From: AP-15 sp963812675
Lineage (GTDB): Bacteria > Pseudomonadota > Alphaproteobacteria > ATCC43930 > CGMCC-115725
Length of the DNA stretch: 64,000 bases
Direction: 5' to 3'
Assembly (NCBI GenBank): GCA_963812675.1
Contig: CAWEWR010000024.1
Coordinates: 1-64,000 of the forward strand
Of this stretch, positions 1 through 8,401 are shown one piece after another. Position 1 is the stretch's first letter, and every line of letters starts with the position of its first letter. The notes under the pieces are model-generated. The model was not told where the DNA came from, did no database searches, and saw only the letters and a program-made list of their open reading frames with translations. The position numbers and the translations under genes are program-made.

Positions 1-152
1 CGCTGTCGTAAAGGAGCCCATTTCGGGCACTGCAGAAACAGATAAGCCGGTAGCATCACATTAATGGACACCGGCTAGTCTTTAAGCCTCTCGCACGAAG
101 CCGCCGAGTGAATTCGAGCGGCTGCCCGTCGTAATAATGAGGCCATCAAGCA

Positions 153-806
153 ATGCCTGAGTTGCAGCGGACGATTATGCAGAAGCTATACGGTGACAAT
201 ATATGGGAAAAATTCACGCCTTCTGTTGCAGCGGACGAAGCGCAGGGGTGGAATGGCAAACACCCGTCACTGCAACGTCTCGCAGGGTCCGTCGGAGACG
301 CAGTTGTGATCGATGTCGGCGTCTGGAAGGGCCAATCAACGATCACGATGGCGCGCGCCATGAAGGATGCGGGTATCGACGGCTGTGTAATTGGGATCGA
401 TACTTTTCTCGGCTCGGCCGAGCACTGGGACCGTGCCAGGAGCCTTTTCAGGCGTTGGAATGGTTTCCCCGACATCTACCAGAGCTTTTTGGCCAACGTG
501 TACAACGCTGGTCTTACAGGTTATATTGTGCCTATGCCACAAACCTCTGCTAACGCAGCAATCATACTGCGGCAGTCGCGTGTCGTCGCATCGGTTATAC
601 ACATAGACGCGGCACATGAATACGAAGCGGTGCTGAAAGACGCCCAGGACTATTGGACCATCCTGGCGCCCGGCGGCTACCTGATCGGCGATGACTACCA
701 TCCGACTTGGCCCGGAGTGGTTCGTGCGGCCGGAGAATTATCGGCGAAGCTCTGTCGACCCCTAACGATCGAGCCACCGAAGTGGATCTTGGAGAAACCT
801 GTTTAA
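153..806 (+). CDS. Class I SAM-dependent methyltransferase (Methyltransf_24-like)
   Basis: A 217-residue cytosolic protein. Residues 51-63 (VVIDVGVWKGQST) are a glycine-rich SAM-binding loop after a beta strand. GIDTFLG (81-87) fits the acidic end of strand 2, and a later IHIDAAHEY block followed by GGYLIGDD resembles Methyltransf_24 enzymes that modify sugars or small molecules. The ATG at 153 is the only reasonable start, though no strong ribosome binding site precedes it. It is convergent with a minus-strand glycosyltransferase operon, so a role in decorating surface polysaccharide is plausible. The substrate is unknown. Confidence 0.75.
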   Translation: MPELQRTIMQKLYGDNIWEKFTPSVAADEAQGWNGKHPSLQRLAGSVGDAVVIDVGVWKGQSTITMARAMKDAGIDGCVIGIDTFLGSAEHWDRARSLFRRWNGFPDIYQSFLANVYNAGLTGYIVPMPQTSANAAIILRQSRVVASVIHIDAAHEYEAVLKDAQDYWTILAPGGYLIGDDYHPTWPGVVRAAGELSAKLCRPLTIEPPKWILEKPV

Positions 807-982
807 CTCGCAAACAGCGTAGGCTGCTGAAGTGAGCTCACCACCCCGCCAATGGACAATTCAATCGCCGCGCCGCACCCACGCTGTCTATTCTCAGTTT
901 ATGTTGAGCCCCTGGTGGCGCAAGACGCGCTCGGCTCGTCGCCTAGAGGCAGCCTCGACAATATACAGCGCGGCAACTCTGT

Positions 983-1894
983 TCAGTCTTGAGGCGAAGA
1001 ATAGGGCCTGCCGGTTGCCCATTGCATTTGCGCGCTAAAGATCTGGCGGTAGGCTTCGTCACTCAGCGCTTCGAATGCTGTTAAAGCGCTTGGGTATAGC
1101 TCCGTATTCGCATAACCAAGCCTATCGTACCACTGTTGGTTCATATGAATCCCTTTGGCTCCAATGTACTTTCCAAGACATGCATTGGTATTAAGCTTCA
1201 CTGCACCCGTGACGCAGCATGCTAATGTTTTTGTGACGTCTTGGGAATTCCCAGGAGGACGCATGTGCCAAGCTTCGTAAAGATTGCGGATGGCATTGTT
1301 GTCCCGAAGGGTATAGTCACAGTTCTTGACGATATTTAAGTATTGGTCGACATATTGTCTATTCCTGGCCCACTGTCGGCGCGTGAGACCAAACCCCCAA
1401 TTGTGTTCAAGCAAAACATAAGCTTCCGGTGACTTCATCTGCTGTGACAGCCCGGCGCGATGATCACCATACACCGCGACGTGTCCGATCCGCTCGTCGT
1501 TGAGAGCCACGCCAATGAGATGATCGAGCGAGTTTATGTAATGCGGGGATAGAACCAGGTCATCTTCTAGAAAAATCGCGGCGTCGGCACTGAGTTCCTC
1601 GAAAACGTACTTTTCGGCCCGCTCGAAATTAAGTGCGATGCCGAGATTGTCGCGGGAAGAATGGACCACTCCAGTGGGCAGGTACTCTCGAAAGAGTTTT
1701 TCGCAGCGCGTTATGTCTTCTTCTCGCGCCCGCCGCTGCCCGCTGAATGGGTTCATGCTGCCGTCCTGAAACAGCGCGATAGGCCGCTGAACAAGTTCCG
1801 CGTCGGCCTGCCTCACCAAGGTTTTTAATACGGCTTCCAGGTAATCCGGACGGTTAAACGACATGACCGCGATAGGGTATCGATGGCAAACCAT
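983..1894 (-). CDS. Glycosyltransferase, GT-A fold (GT2/GNT-I-like)
   Basis: A 303-residue protein opening with IAVMSFNRPDYLEAVLKTL (8-26), the first strand and helix of a nucleotide-sugar binding GT-A domain. FLEDD at 108-112 is the metal-binding DxD-type motif. It has no membrane segment. It is the last gene of a minus-strand operon with two GT4-type transferases and a DUF4214 protein, separated from the latter by 75 bases. An AGAGAGAAA stretch just before the ATG can serve as ribosome binding site. It probably adds a sugar to a surface glycan; donor and acceptor are not predictable. Confidence 0.75.
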   Translation of the reverse strand: MVCHRYPIAVMSFNRPDYLEAVLKTLVRQADAELVQRPIALFQDGSMNPFSGQRRAREEDITRCEKLFREYLPTGVVHSSRDNLGIALNFERAEKYVFEELSADAAIFLEDDLVLSPHYINSLDHLIGVALNDERIGHVAVYGDHRAGLSQQMKSPEAYVLLEHNWGFGLTRRQWARNRQYVDQYLNIVKNCDYTLRDNNAIRNLYEAWHMRPPGNSQDVTKTLACCVTGAVKLNTNACLGKYIGAKGIHMNQQWYDRLGYANTELYPSALTAFEALSDEAYRQIFSAQMQWATGRPYSSPQD

Positions 1895-1969
1895 TTTCTC
1901 TCTTCCACCGGAGAACTCTACGAGTTAATTGCCGAAAGGCGGTTGATCGGCCGCAACCTAGACGGATGG

Positions 1970-2323
1970 TTAGTCGGACTGTTTCATGTACGGAAAACGG
2001 TTAACAAATTCTTCAGACGCGACCATGCCTGCGACGATGTCGGAAAATGTTAGTTGCTGACGACCCGTCGCCGCGAGGTAGTGTGAGAAACCCGATGGAT
2101 CGGGCGGGCGTCCGAGCACTTCGTAATAGAGAAAACCGATAGCGAGCTCCAGGCCGAACGCCCCTGCGACCTCGCTTGCCTTCTCGGTCAGTCTCGCGAG
2201 GTGGTCGAGACGCAGCCGTCGCAAGGCTCGATTGATGTGCAATACTTCATTGCGTTCGGTTAGCACTCGCTCCGGCGCTTTGACTTGGGCTCCGAGATAT
2301 CCGATGATCGTTTCCCCATCCAT
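1970..2323 (-). CDS. Small DUF4214-domain protein
   Basis: A 117-residue protein whose C-terminal half carries the DUF4214 signature: FLYYEVLGRPPDPSGFSHY, then a helix ending in ASEEFVNRFPY. The domain usually sits inside large secreted S-layer, RTX or glycosyltransferase proteins in alphaproteobacteria; here it stands alone. The gene starts only 5 bases after the upstream glycosyltransferase stop, so the two are almost certainly cotranscribed and perhaps translationally coupled. It may once have been a domain of a neighbouring glycosyltransferase. Function is unknown. Confidence 0.7.
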   Translation of the reverse strand: MDGETIIGYLGAQVKAPERVLTERNEVLHINRALRRLRLDHLARLTEKASEVAGAFGLELAIGFLYYEVLGRPPDPSGFSHYLAATGRQQLTFSDIVAGMVASEEFVNRFPYMKQSD

Positions 2324-2328
2324 CAGGC

Positions 2329-3480
2329 TCAGCCTTTCGCGCTATTGGACGAGACAATGCTTTCTATTTTATCCCTGATCACTCTGTTGAATTGATCCCA
2401 AGTAATGCTCTTGGAGTGCTGCAATGAGTTGCTGCGTATTGCCTGCCGATTTAGGCGAATAGCGGTCAATGCTGAAAACAGAGCTTCTTCGAAGCTCGTG
2501 ATCGATGTCGGATCGAAATAAAAGGCGGCCTCGCCGCCCGCCTCCGGTACGCTCGACGAGAAAGAGCATAATACCGGGCAACCATGCGACATCGCCTCTA
2601 CGACGGGCATGCCGAACCCCTCGAACAGGGAAGGATAGATCGACAGCTCTGCTCTGGCATAGAGCAGTGCCTTCTGGTTTTCGTCGACGTAGCCGAGCCA
2701 CATGAGTTTTGCGTCGGCGACCCAATTCGTCAGCCCGAATTGAGCAATTTTATTACGGAAATCCAATAGCCAACCACTTGCTCCGAGAAATAAAAAGCGA
2801 TAGCGCTTCAGCAGATGCGGGTTTCTCTTGAGAGCCAAGAATATGAGGTCAATATTCTTGCGCGGCTCGATCGTGCCGGGGATCACAATGAAAGGAGGGC
2901 TCCCAGCCAGCGGCTCTTTTTCGATGACCTCTTCCATGCCGGGCGACAGATCGCCCCCAGGATAGCAGATCGTTATGTCGCGCTGCGCCACACCAAGGTA
3001 AGTTATCAGGTCACTTGCAGTGGCCTTAGACACACAGAAAGTATGGGTATTGCTTTCGAGGTCACGCCGGATAGTGGTTCCGTGATATTGTAGCGTATCG
3101 GGATGGTGAAATTCTGGTGTCAAAAGGAAGGAGAGATCGTGGATGATTTGAAATGTGTGGTCGAACGGACACATTACCGATTTAACATTAGGAAACAGCG
3201 CTGCTGAAGCCGTCGCCGCTGAATGGGACCGCAGCTCGCTTTCCAAAAACCCCTCCTGCGCATGGCCATTCCGCAACAGCAGCTGAAATAGTCCGCCACT
3301 GCGCGTTTGGGCTATCAACTCTACTGCGTCGCGCCTAATCAAATACGGGCCGAGGAAAAAGCGGCATCGTTCGGGATGATGCTGGAGCCAATACCGACAC
3401 AACGCCAATGTGACATTGCTTATGCCGGTGTAATGAATTTCCTGCAGTGGGCCGATTTCGATATAGAGGTCACAAGACAT
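2329..3480 (-). CDS. Glycosyltransferase family 4 (GT-B fold)
   Basis: A 383-residue GT-B protein. The C-terminal half has the GT4 nucleotide-sugar pocket: VIPGTIEPRKNIDLI around residue 195, then the E-x7-E-type segment PSLFEGFGMPVVEAMSHG near 290. The N-terminal half is the acceptor domain and has no signal peptide. It is second in a four-gene minus-strand operon, 15 bases after the preceding glycosyltransferase. It likely transfers a hexose with retention of configuration during exopolysaccharide or O-antigen assembly. The exact sugar is unknown. Confidence 0.85.
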   Translation of the reverse strand: MSCDLYIEIGPLQEIHYTGISNVTLALCRYWLQHHPERCRFFLGPYLIRRDAVELIAQTRSGGLFQLLLRNGHAQEGFLESELRSHSAATASAALFPNVKSVMCPFDHTFQIIHDLSFLLTPEFHHPDTLQYHGTTIRRDLESNTHTFCVSKATASDLITYLGVAQRDITICYPGGDLSPGMEEVIEKEPLAGSPPFIVIPGTIEPRKNIDLIFLALKRNPHLLKRYRFLFLGASGWLLDFRNKIAQFGLTNWVADAKLMWLGYVDENQKALLYARAELSIYPSLFEGFGMPVVEAMSHGCPVLCSFSSSVPEAGGEAAFYFDPTSITSFEEALFSALTAIRLNRQAIRSNSLQHSKSITWDQFNRVIRDKIESIVSSNSAKG

Positions 3481-3495
3481 GCGGGGCCAGCCAAA

Positions 3496-4809
3496 TCAAG
3501 CGAAGAAATTTGATCGCATCTCGCTAAATCGCTCCGTAAGGAGGATTCGTATGGCTTCCGACGAAAAGCTTTGGCGGATCGTTTCCCGCGCATTTCGGCC
3601 CAATTGAGCCCTTTGAGGCGGTGCCAACGCCGCGAACTTTTCGAGCGCCCGCGCAACATCGCCGGCGCTGCAGCGGTGCCATGTCAGATTGGATCTCGCG
3701 CCCGCCGCCGTGTCATCGCGATCGATGGCTTCGCGGGTGGTCTCGATGACGATACCATTCTGATCGTCGATGAAATCCAGCATGGCGGTGTGTTGCGTCG
3801 TGATCGGGACGACGCCATGCGACATCGCCTCCATCAGCGGCAGATTTTGACCCTCGGCGAGCGACGCACAAAGGTAAGCCGAGGCAAAATGGTAGAGGTC
3901 GCCCAATACGGGCTCGGGCAGGTATTCGGTTGTCAGCCATATTTTGGCCGTGTCGATTAATTCAAAGCCGCTGATTCTTAGTTTAAGGATGCCCTGAAGG
4001 ATCGTGTCGACACGGTCTTCTTGGTTGTCAACAACCAGCTTCAACAAGAGTAGTGCATTCTTTTCGCGAGCGCTATATTCTAGGAATCCAGATACCAATG
4101 CCGACAAATTTTTGCGTAAATCGTGTGGATTGAGAATCGAGAGGAAAACGGTCGGTTCCTCTCCGTCATATTGGTCCAAGATTATATCACTAAGCGTGGA
4201 GGGTACCGAGGGTTTCCAGGAGTTCAGGTCCGAATAGCGTCCAAATCCGAGCCGCAGATTTATCCATGAGATGCGATCGAGCTGCAGCGGCAGCTGCGGA
4301 AATCTTATGGCAGGCCGAGGCTCGGGGATCGCGATTGGGGCCGGTACCGTGTGTACATTTTTGATGCCGCACTGGCGGAATATTTGCGCAGTGAACTCGC
4401 AAGGCACCCATATTTCATCAGGGATGCGCAGCATGTAGCCCATATCGTCCGACGGAATGACTCGTTTGTGGTCGTGGATCTCCGGAAATCCATCGAATTC
4501 CCAGGCAACGCACGCAATATTTGGCACTCCCTTGAGAATTCGAAAAAGATTGGGAGGCTTGAACATCATGTGAAAGCAAGGATTGCGCACGATCTTCCTC
4601 GCCACGGGTGCAAAGTAAATCTCCGGCCGTGGCAGCTCGACGCACTCGCATCCAAGATCATTGAGAGCGGCACGGAATTTTGCTGCCACGACCCGATAGG
4701 AATAGTGGGCTCTTCCTGGGACGAAGGCACCGTCGGACCGGCCAGAGCCAGTGGAACTAAGGAAAATCCGCAACCGATCCTTAGTGTGGAACCCAGTAAT
4801 TTGTGGCAT
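3496..4809 (-). CDS. Glycosyltransferase family 4-like protein
   Basis: A 437-residue protein, first gene of the minus-strand polysaccharide operon. The C-terminal domain contains FLSILNPHDLRKN (a variant of the GT4 basic motif), then ASLAEGQNLPLMEAMSHG, the glutamate-rich donor-binding motif. The middle contains VAWEFDGFPE and EIWVPCEF, typical of large GT4 mannosyltransferase-like proteins. No transmembrane segment is visible, so it is cytosolic or peripheral. The 15-base gap to the next gene supports cotranscription. Confidence 0.8.
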   Translation of the reverse strand: MPQITGFHTKDRLRIFLSSTGSGRSDGAFVPGRAHYSYRVVAAKFRAALNDLGCECVELPRPEIYFAPVARKIVRNPCFHMMFKPPNLFRILKGVPNIACVAWEFDGFPEIHDHKRVIPSDDMGYMLRIPDEIWVPCEFTAQIFRQCGIKNVHTVPAPIAIPEPRPAIRFPQLPLQLDRISWINLRLGFGRYSDLNSWKPSVPSTLSDIILDQYDGEEPTVFLSILNPHDLRKNLSALVSGFLEYSAREKNALLLLKLVVDNQEDRVDTILQGILKLRISGFELIDTAKIWLTTEYLPEPVLGDLYHFASAYLCASLAEGQNLPLMEAMSHGVVPITTQHTAMLDFIDDQNGIVIETTREAIDRDDTAAGARSNLTWHRCSAGDVARALEKFAALAPPQRAQLGRNARETIRQSFSSEAIRILLTERFSEMRSNFFA

Positions 4810-4953
4810 TTGAAATTAAACTTCTTTCGATCGGCATCTATCGCGTGCAATAGAATGGACGATGCGGGTTAACGAGTGGTATGGAGCGACAAAGTCGTTC
4901 GGTAGTAAATTCCCAGTATTCGAGATAAGTATCGATAGGTTTTTGTTCACGAG

Positions 4954-6279
4954 ATGAATAGAAGAGTTTTTTTGTCGGCTACAATTTTTGGTGGGATTGG
5001 TGCAGTTTCACGGCCACTGTCGGCATCTGATAGTGTGCCCGGTCACGATCCGGGGCGCGGCGCCGCGACGACGACCCGATTGAGCATTGCGGAGTACGCC
5101 CCGTATCGGCGCGCGCCCGCCGAGACTGTTCAGAAGCGATTTGATTTATATAAGGATCTCGGCTGCGGCACTCTGCGCGTTGGTGTCGGGTGGTGGGATC
5201 TCGAAACCTCCGAAGGTTATTGGCGTGAGCTCCCTGTACTCAGCTATTTCGACCGCGCTAAGGTCAACGGCTTCCGCTTCAAGCTCGAGGTGGGGACCGT
5301 TGGCGCGCCGGCCGCATGGTATCTCGACGCACACCCAGACGCGAAAATCCGGGACCAGTGGGGCGAGTTCAGCAAGGCCGATATCTCACCGTGGTATCCC
5401 GGACTTCATGCCGTATTGGCCGAAAAAACCGATGCGCTCTTCGCGTATCTAGCGCGGGTCAAGATTCTGGACGCGACGGATCTGGTGTTCGTCGACCTCG
5501 GTCCAGCCGGCGAGCCGATATACCCGGCAGCATGGACGATGGGAAAGAGCAATTGCAAGGAGTTGACGCCTTGGTATTACGGCGACCGTGCCGTCACAGA
5601 TTTTCGCGAGACGATGTTGAGAAAGTACAACCGTCTACAAGAGGCTAATCGGATTTGGAATACCACTTTCTCGAACTGGAACGAGGTGGTTCCCCCCAAT
5701 CCTGGTGAGCGACCGGGAGCAATGTGGGAGGACGTCTTGTCGTGGTATCGCGATACGAAACGTGCGTTCGTCCGCTGGCAAGTCGGCAATTACAAACAAG
5801 CGCTGCTGAAGCACGCGCCCGGTACAGGGATTGGATTGATAGTCATGATACCCGGCACCCACATATCGGTCGAAGAGTGGCAGCGAGCCGTAAGCTCGGG
5901 TCGCGCAGATTGCTCACTCACGATCATGACCGATTCCGAGTCCCTGCTCGATCTTGCACGAGAATGCGGCTGCGTGGTCCAGTGCACTGGGGCCGAGAAC
6001 GGGTCAGAAGTTCGTTACCTTCGCCAATATATGACAGCCCACGAGATCGCGACGCCCCTTTGGGGTGAGAACGCCGGAGTTGAAGCTATTGCAAGAGATC
6101 CGGAGCGCATTGCCACCATCGTCGAGGACAATGACCTTTATGGTTTCGAATACGTAAATTCGAGCTACCTATTTGAACGCGACGGCATAACACCGAGCGA
6201 TACGTATCGAGCGCTGTCGCGGGCTTACGGCCGGCTGAAACGGAGATTCGCCGACAGCTTCGGTGCCGGCCCCAGGTGA
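4954..6279 (+). CDS. Tat-exported glycoside-hydrolase-like TIM-barrel protein
   Basis: A 441-residue protein with a twin-arginine leader (MNRRVFLSATIFGG) and a probable cleavage site near residue 25. The body reads like a (beta/alpha)8 barrel: LRVGVGWWDLE, FKLEVGTVGAP and VFVDLGPAGEPIYPA (179-192). That last block resembles the GPAGE motif of GH14 beta-amylases, making Glu187 a candidate acid/base, while the length and the early barrel also recall GH42. It diverges from the glycosyltransferase operon, about 145 bases away, and may trim or modify the exported polysaccharide. Family assignment is tentative. Confidence 0.6.
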   Translation: MNRRVFLSATIFGGIGAVSRPLSASDSVPGHDPGRGAATTTRLSIAEYAPYRRAPAETVQKRFDLYKDLGCGTLRVGVGWWDLETSEGYWRELPVLSYFDRAKVNGFRFKLEVGTVGAPAAWYLDAHPDAKIRDQWGEFSKADISPWYPGLHAVLAEKTDALFAYLARVKILDATDLVFVDLGPAGEPIYPAAWTMGKSNCKELTPWYYGDRAVTDFRETMLRKYNRLQEANRIWNTTFSNWNEVVPPNPGERPGAMWEDVLSWYRDTKRAFVRWQVGNYKQALLKHAPGTGIGLIVMIPGTHISVEEWQRAVSSGRADCSLTIMTDSESLLDLARECGCVVQCTGAENGSEVRYLRQYMTAHEIATPLWGENAGVEAIARDPERIATIVEDNDLYGFEYVNSSYLFERDGITPSDTYRALSRAYGRLKRRFADSFGAGPR

Positions 6280-6433
6280 CCCCCCGCGGCCTCCGCGCTC
6301 TGCAGACCTAATCATTTTTCGTACGCGGAGCAATATGGATAACTCGAATACCCACAACTTAGGCAACGATAAGTGATAATGCAGTACGGCTACAATCGCG
6401 GTTCTCGCCTGGGATCCTGATACCCCCAGCTGC

Positions 6434-6733
6434 CTAGCGCGCTAGTCTCAAGCGCGTCAATCGGTATAGCGCCGAGCCGGGGCAGGCTGCGTTTCTGAGT
6501 CCCCAGAATATCATGGATACACCAACGACAAGGAAAATGCTGAATGCTAATAGAAAAATTACAAATAACCAGATGGGACGGCTCGATAAACCGGTAGGAG
6601 CTGATATATCGTAGGGTTTGATTATGAAAATGATTATACCTGGGGCTGACGTAAACAAAAAGCACATTCCAAATAGTATCGATACAGACGGTCTCAGCGC
6701 CATATATTTAAGAGTACCCTGTGGATAGTGCAT
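6434..6733 (-). CDS. Small two-helix membrane protein, unknown
   Basis: A 99-residue ORF with two strongly hydrophobic stretches, about residues 17-38 and 53-77, separated by a short polar loop. A second ATG at 6703 is an alternative start, leaving 89 residues. No known family is recognised. It lies between the convergent glycoside-hydrolase gene and the repeat-Hint gene and is less GC-rich than the surroundings. The hydrophobic pattern argues for a real gene, but no strong ribosome binding site is seen. Confidence 0.4.
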   Translation of the reverse strand: MHYPQGTLKYMALRPSVSILFGMCFLFTSAPGIIIFIIKPYDISAPTGLSSRPIWLFVIFLLAFSIFLVVGVSMIFWGLRNAACPGSALYRLTRLRLAR

Positions 6734-6807
6734 CCTGTACCCTATAATGTGTGCAAGCGGCTATTCGGGGGCGGCCGTTGTCTGCCGGTGTGAACTTTCG
6801 CGGCCCA

Positions 6808-8319
6808 TCAGGACCTTCCCGTTGCGCTCTGCCGGGATTGAGGATCGCCGCGATCGGGACCGTGCGCTCGCTCTGTCGAAGCTGTAGAGCGCGCGAACCG
6901 CTCCGGGACGGCTATGATCTGTGGGTGGAGGGGATAGCACGGCATGAGCGGCAGACAGTGCACCTCAAGCATGAAGCCGCCGGCAAAGGCGCGCAGGAAG
7001 CGCTCAGGAACCTGTCCCATGCCGGTAGTCCAGCGCCGCACGCTTTCTTCGTCTTCATGAAAGCCTTCGCAGAGTGAAGGATGGGAGTGCGAGATCTCGA
7101 CCCGTAGGTGATCATCGCGCAAAATTAGCTGCTGCACGCAGACGCCGAGGCATCGCCGGTCGCTCGACGGCGGGTTCAACTCGGCGGGGACGCCGTAACG
7201 CGAGGCGAGCCACACCTCACCCGCCGCGGCTTCGAGTTGGAAGGTGTGGCGGCCATCGGCAATCGCTTGCGGCGCCACAATGGTCCCATCGACGACGAGA
7301 TGGAGGTCGGGTTCGGCAGTTGTCGGATGGCCGAGCATCGCAGCCCGCTCGAACAGCCGGGCGCGGATCGCAGCGAGCTCCTCCATTCCCTCCTTCAGCC
7401 GCGGCAGGCAATAGCCAAACGAAGCCCGCGCATCGTTCGGGTAGAGCGTGGCGAACTCATGGGCATTGTGAAAGCCCTGCCGGTTGTCGCACTCGACATA
7501 GCTTTCGGCCGGCGCGCCTTCCGCCAAAATCACCTCATGGCCTTCAAATTCGAGGTGGAAATACTCGACCTCGTCGACCGGGCCTGCCTGCAAGATGGTC
7601 AGTCCATTGACGAGGTGTTCGGCCGGGACCAGGGCACCGTCGAGGAGCAGCGCGTGCCCCGGGGACAGCCACAGATCGCGCACCGGGACCTCGGGCGCCA
7701 GCGCACCGGCGCGCACCACGATCGGCAACACCCCAGGGTTGCCGGCGATGAACCGACCGGCATAGCTGCGCCGTCCGACCCACTTGATCGGCTTTGCCTC
7801 ACCCGAGACCGTCACCACCGTGTCACCGATAGCAAGGTCCTCAACCGCGACCTCGCCGCGTTCCGTCAGGATCAACGTCCCACGACAGTAGCAGGGCGCA
7901 TCGTCACCCGATCCGACCTGCACACTGATGTCGTCGCCCGATCCGTCGTGCACGTGCACACTGACATCGTCGCCCGATGATCCGTCGTGCACCTTCACAC
8001 TGACGTCGTCGCCCGATGCGTCGTGCACCTTCACACTGACGTCGTCGCCCGCTGATCCGTCGTGCACTTTCACACTGACGTCGTCGCCCGCTCCATCGTG
8101 CACTTTTACACTGATATCGTCGCCCGATGATCCGTCGTGCACCTTCACACTGACGTCGTTGCCCGATCCGTCGTGCACCTTCACACTGGCGTCGCCGCCC
8201 GCTCCGTCCTGCACCTTCACACTGACGTTGTCGCCGCCCGTTCCGTCGTGCACGTGCACATTCACGGATGCGCCCGCACCGTGGTCGTTGCCCTGCCCTT
8301 GGTTTTTGGTCGCAGCCAT
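6808..8319 (-). CDS. Repeat-containing Hint (hedgehog/intein) domain protein
   Basis: A 503-residue protein in two parts. Residues 18-140 hold ten degenerate repeats of 12-14 residues of the type VSVKVHDGSSGDD, alternating valines with charged or polar residues and ending in Gly/Asp-rich turns. A Hint_2 domain follows from Cys143/Cys145 (CRGTLILTERGEVAVEDL), with WVGRRSYAGRFI and LSPGHALLLDG (containing the block-B-type His). Hint_2 domains in alphaproteobacteria are proposed to self-process or anchor surface proteins. No signal peptide is obvious. An AGAGG precedes the ATG. The repeats could form a calcium-binding beta-roll-like stalk; that is inference. Confidence 0.8.
   Translation of the reverse strand: MAATKNQGQGNDHGAGASVNVHVHDGTGGDNVSVKVQDGAGGDASVKVHDGSGNDVSVKVHDGSSGDDISVKVHDGAGDDVSVKVHDGSAGDDVSVKVHDASGDDVSVKVHDGSSGDDVSVHVHDGSGDDISVQVGSGDDAPCYCRGTLILTERGEVAVEDLAIGDTVVTVSGEAKPIKWVGRRSYAGRFIAGNPGVLPIVVRAGALAPEVPVRDLWLSPGHALLLDGALVPAEHLVNGLTILQAGPVDEVEYFHLEFEGHEVILAEGAPAESYVECDNRQGFHNAHEFATLYPNDARASFGYCLPRLKEGMEELAAIRARLFERAAMLGHPTTAEPDLHLVVDGTIVAPQAIADGRHTFQLEAAAGEVWLASRYGVPAELNPPSSDRRCLGVCVQQLILRDDHLRVEISHSHPSLCEGFHEDEESVRRWTTGMGQVPERFLRAFAGGFMLEVHCLPLMPCYPLHPQIIAVPERFARSTASTERAHGPDRGDPQSRQSATGRS
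7900..8268 (-). repeat. Ten in-frame tandem coding repeats of 36-42 bases
   Basis: Ten consecutive units encode VSVKVHDGS-type motifs with starts spaced 12-14 codons apart. Unit length varies only in the Gly/Ser/Asp turn. Adjacent copies are very similar at base level, so copy number can change by slippage or recombination. The strand is that of the encoding gene. Confidence 0.85.
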
Positions 8320-8401
8320 CGAGTACCTCTGAATTTCTTACCCAGTGTGTCTCTTCAATTGCTAACTCTGTATTAATGGCGGACAGGCGCGCAGCCGGTT
8401 T

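Noticed and set aside
1..152. Gene or RNA at the left edge
   Set aside because: No coding frame, tRNA-like fold or terminator could be supported in these bases.
807..982. Small plus-strand gene at 832-1038
   Set aside because: No ribosome binding site or family; it runs into the antisense of a glycosyltransferase gene.
7928..8332. Ser/Pro/Thr/Cys repeat protein on the plus strand, or a CRISPR-like array
   Set aside because: The periodicity is fully explained by the coding repeats of the Hint protein on the minus strand; there are no unique spacers.
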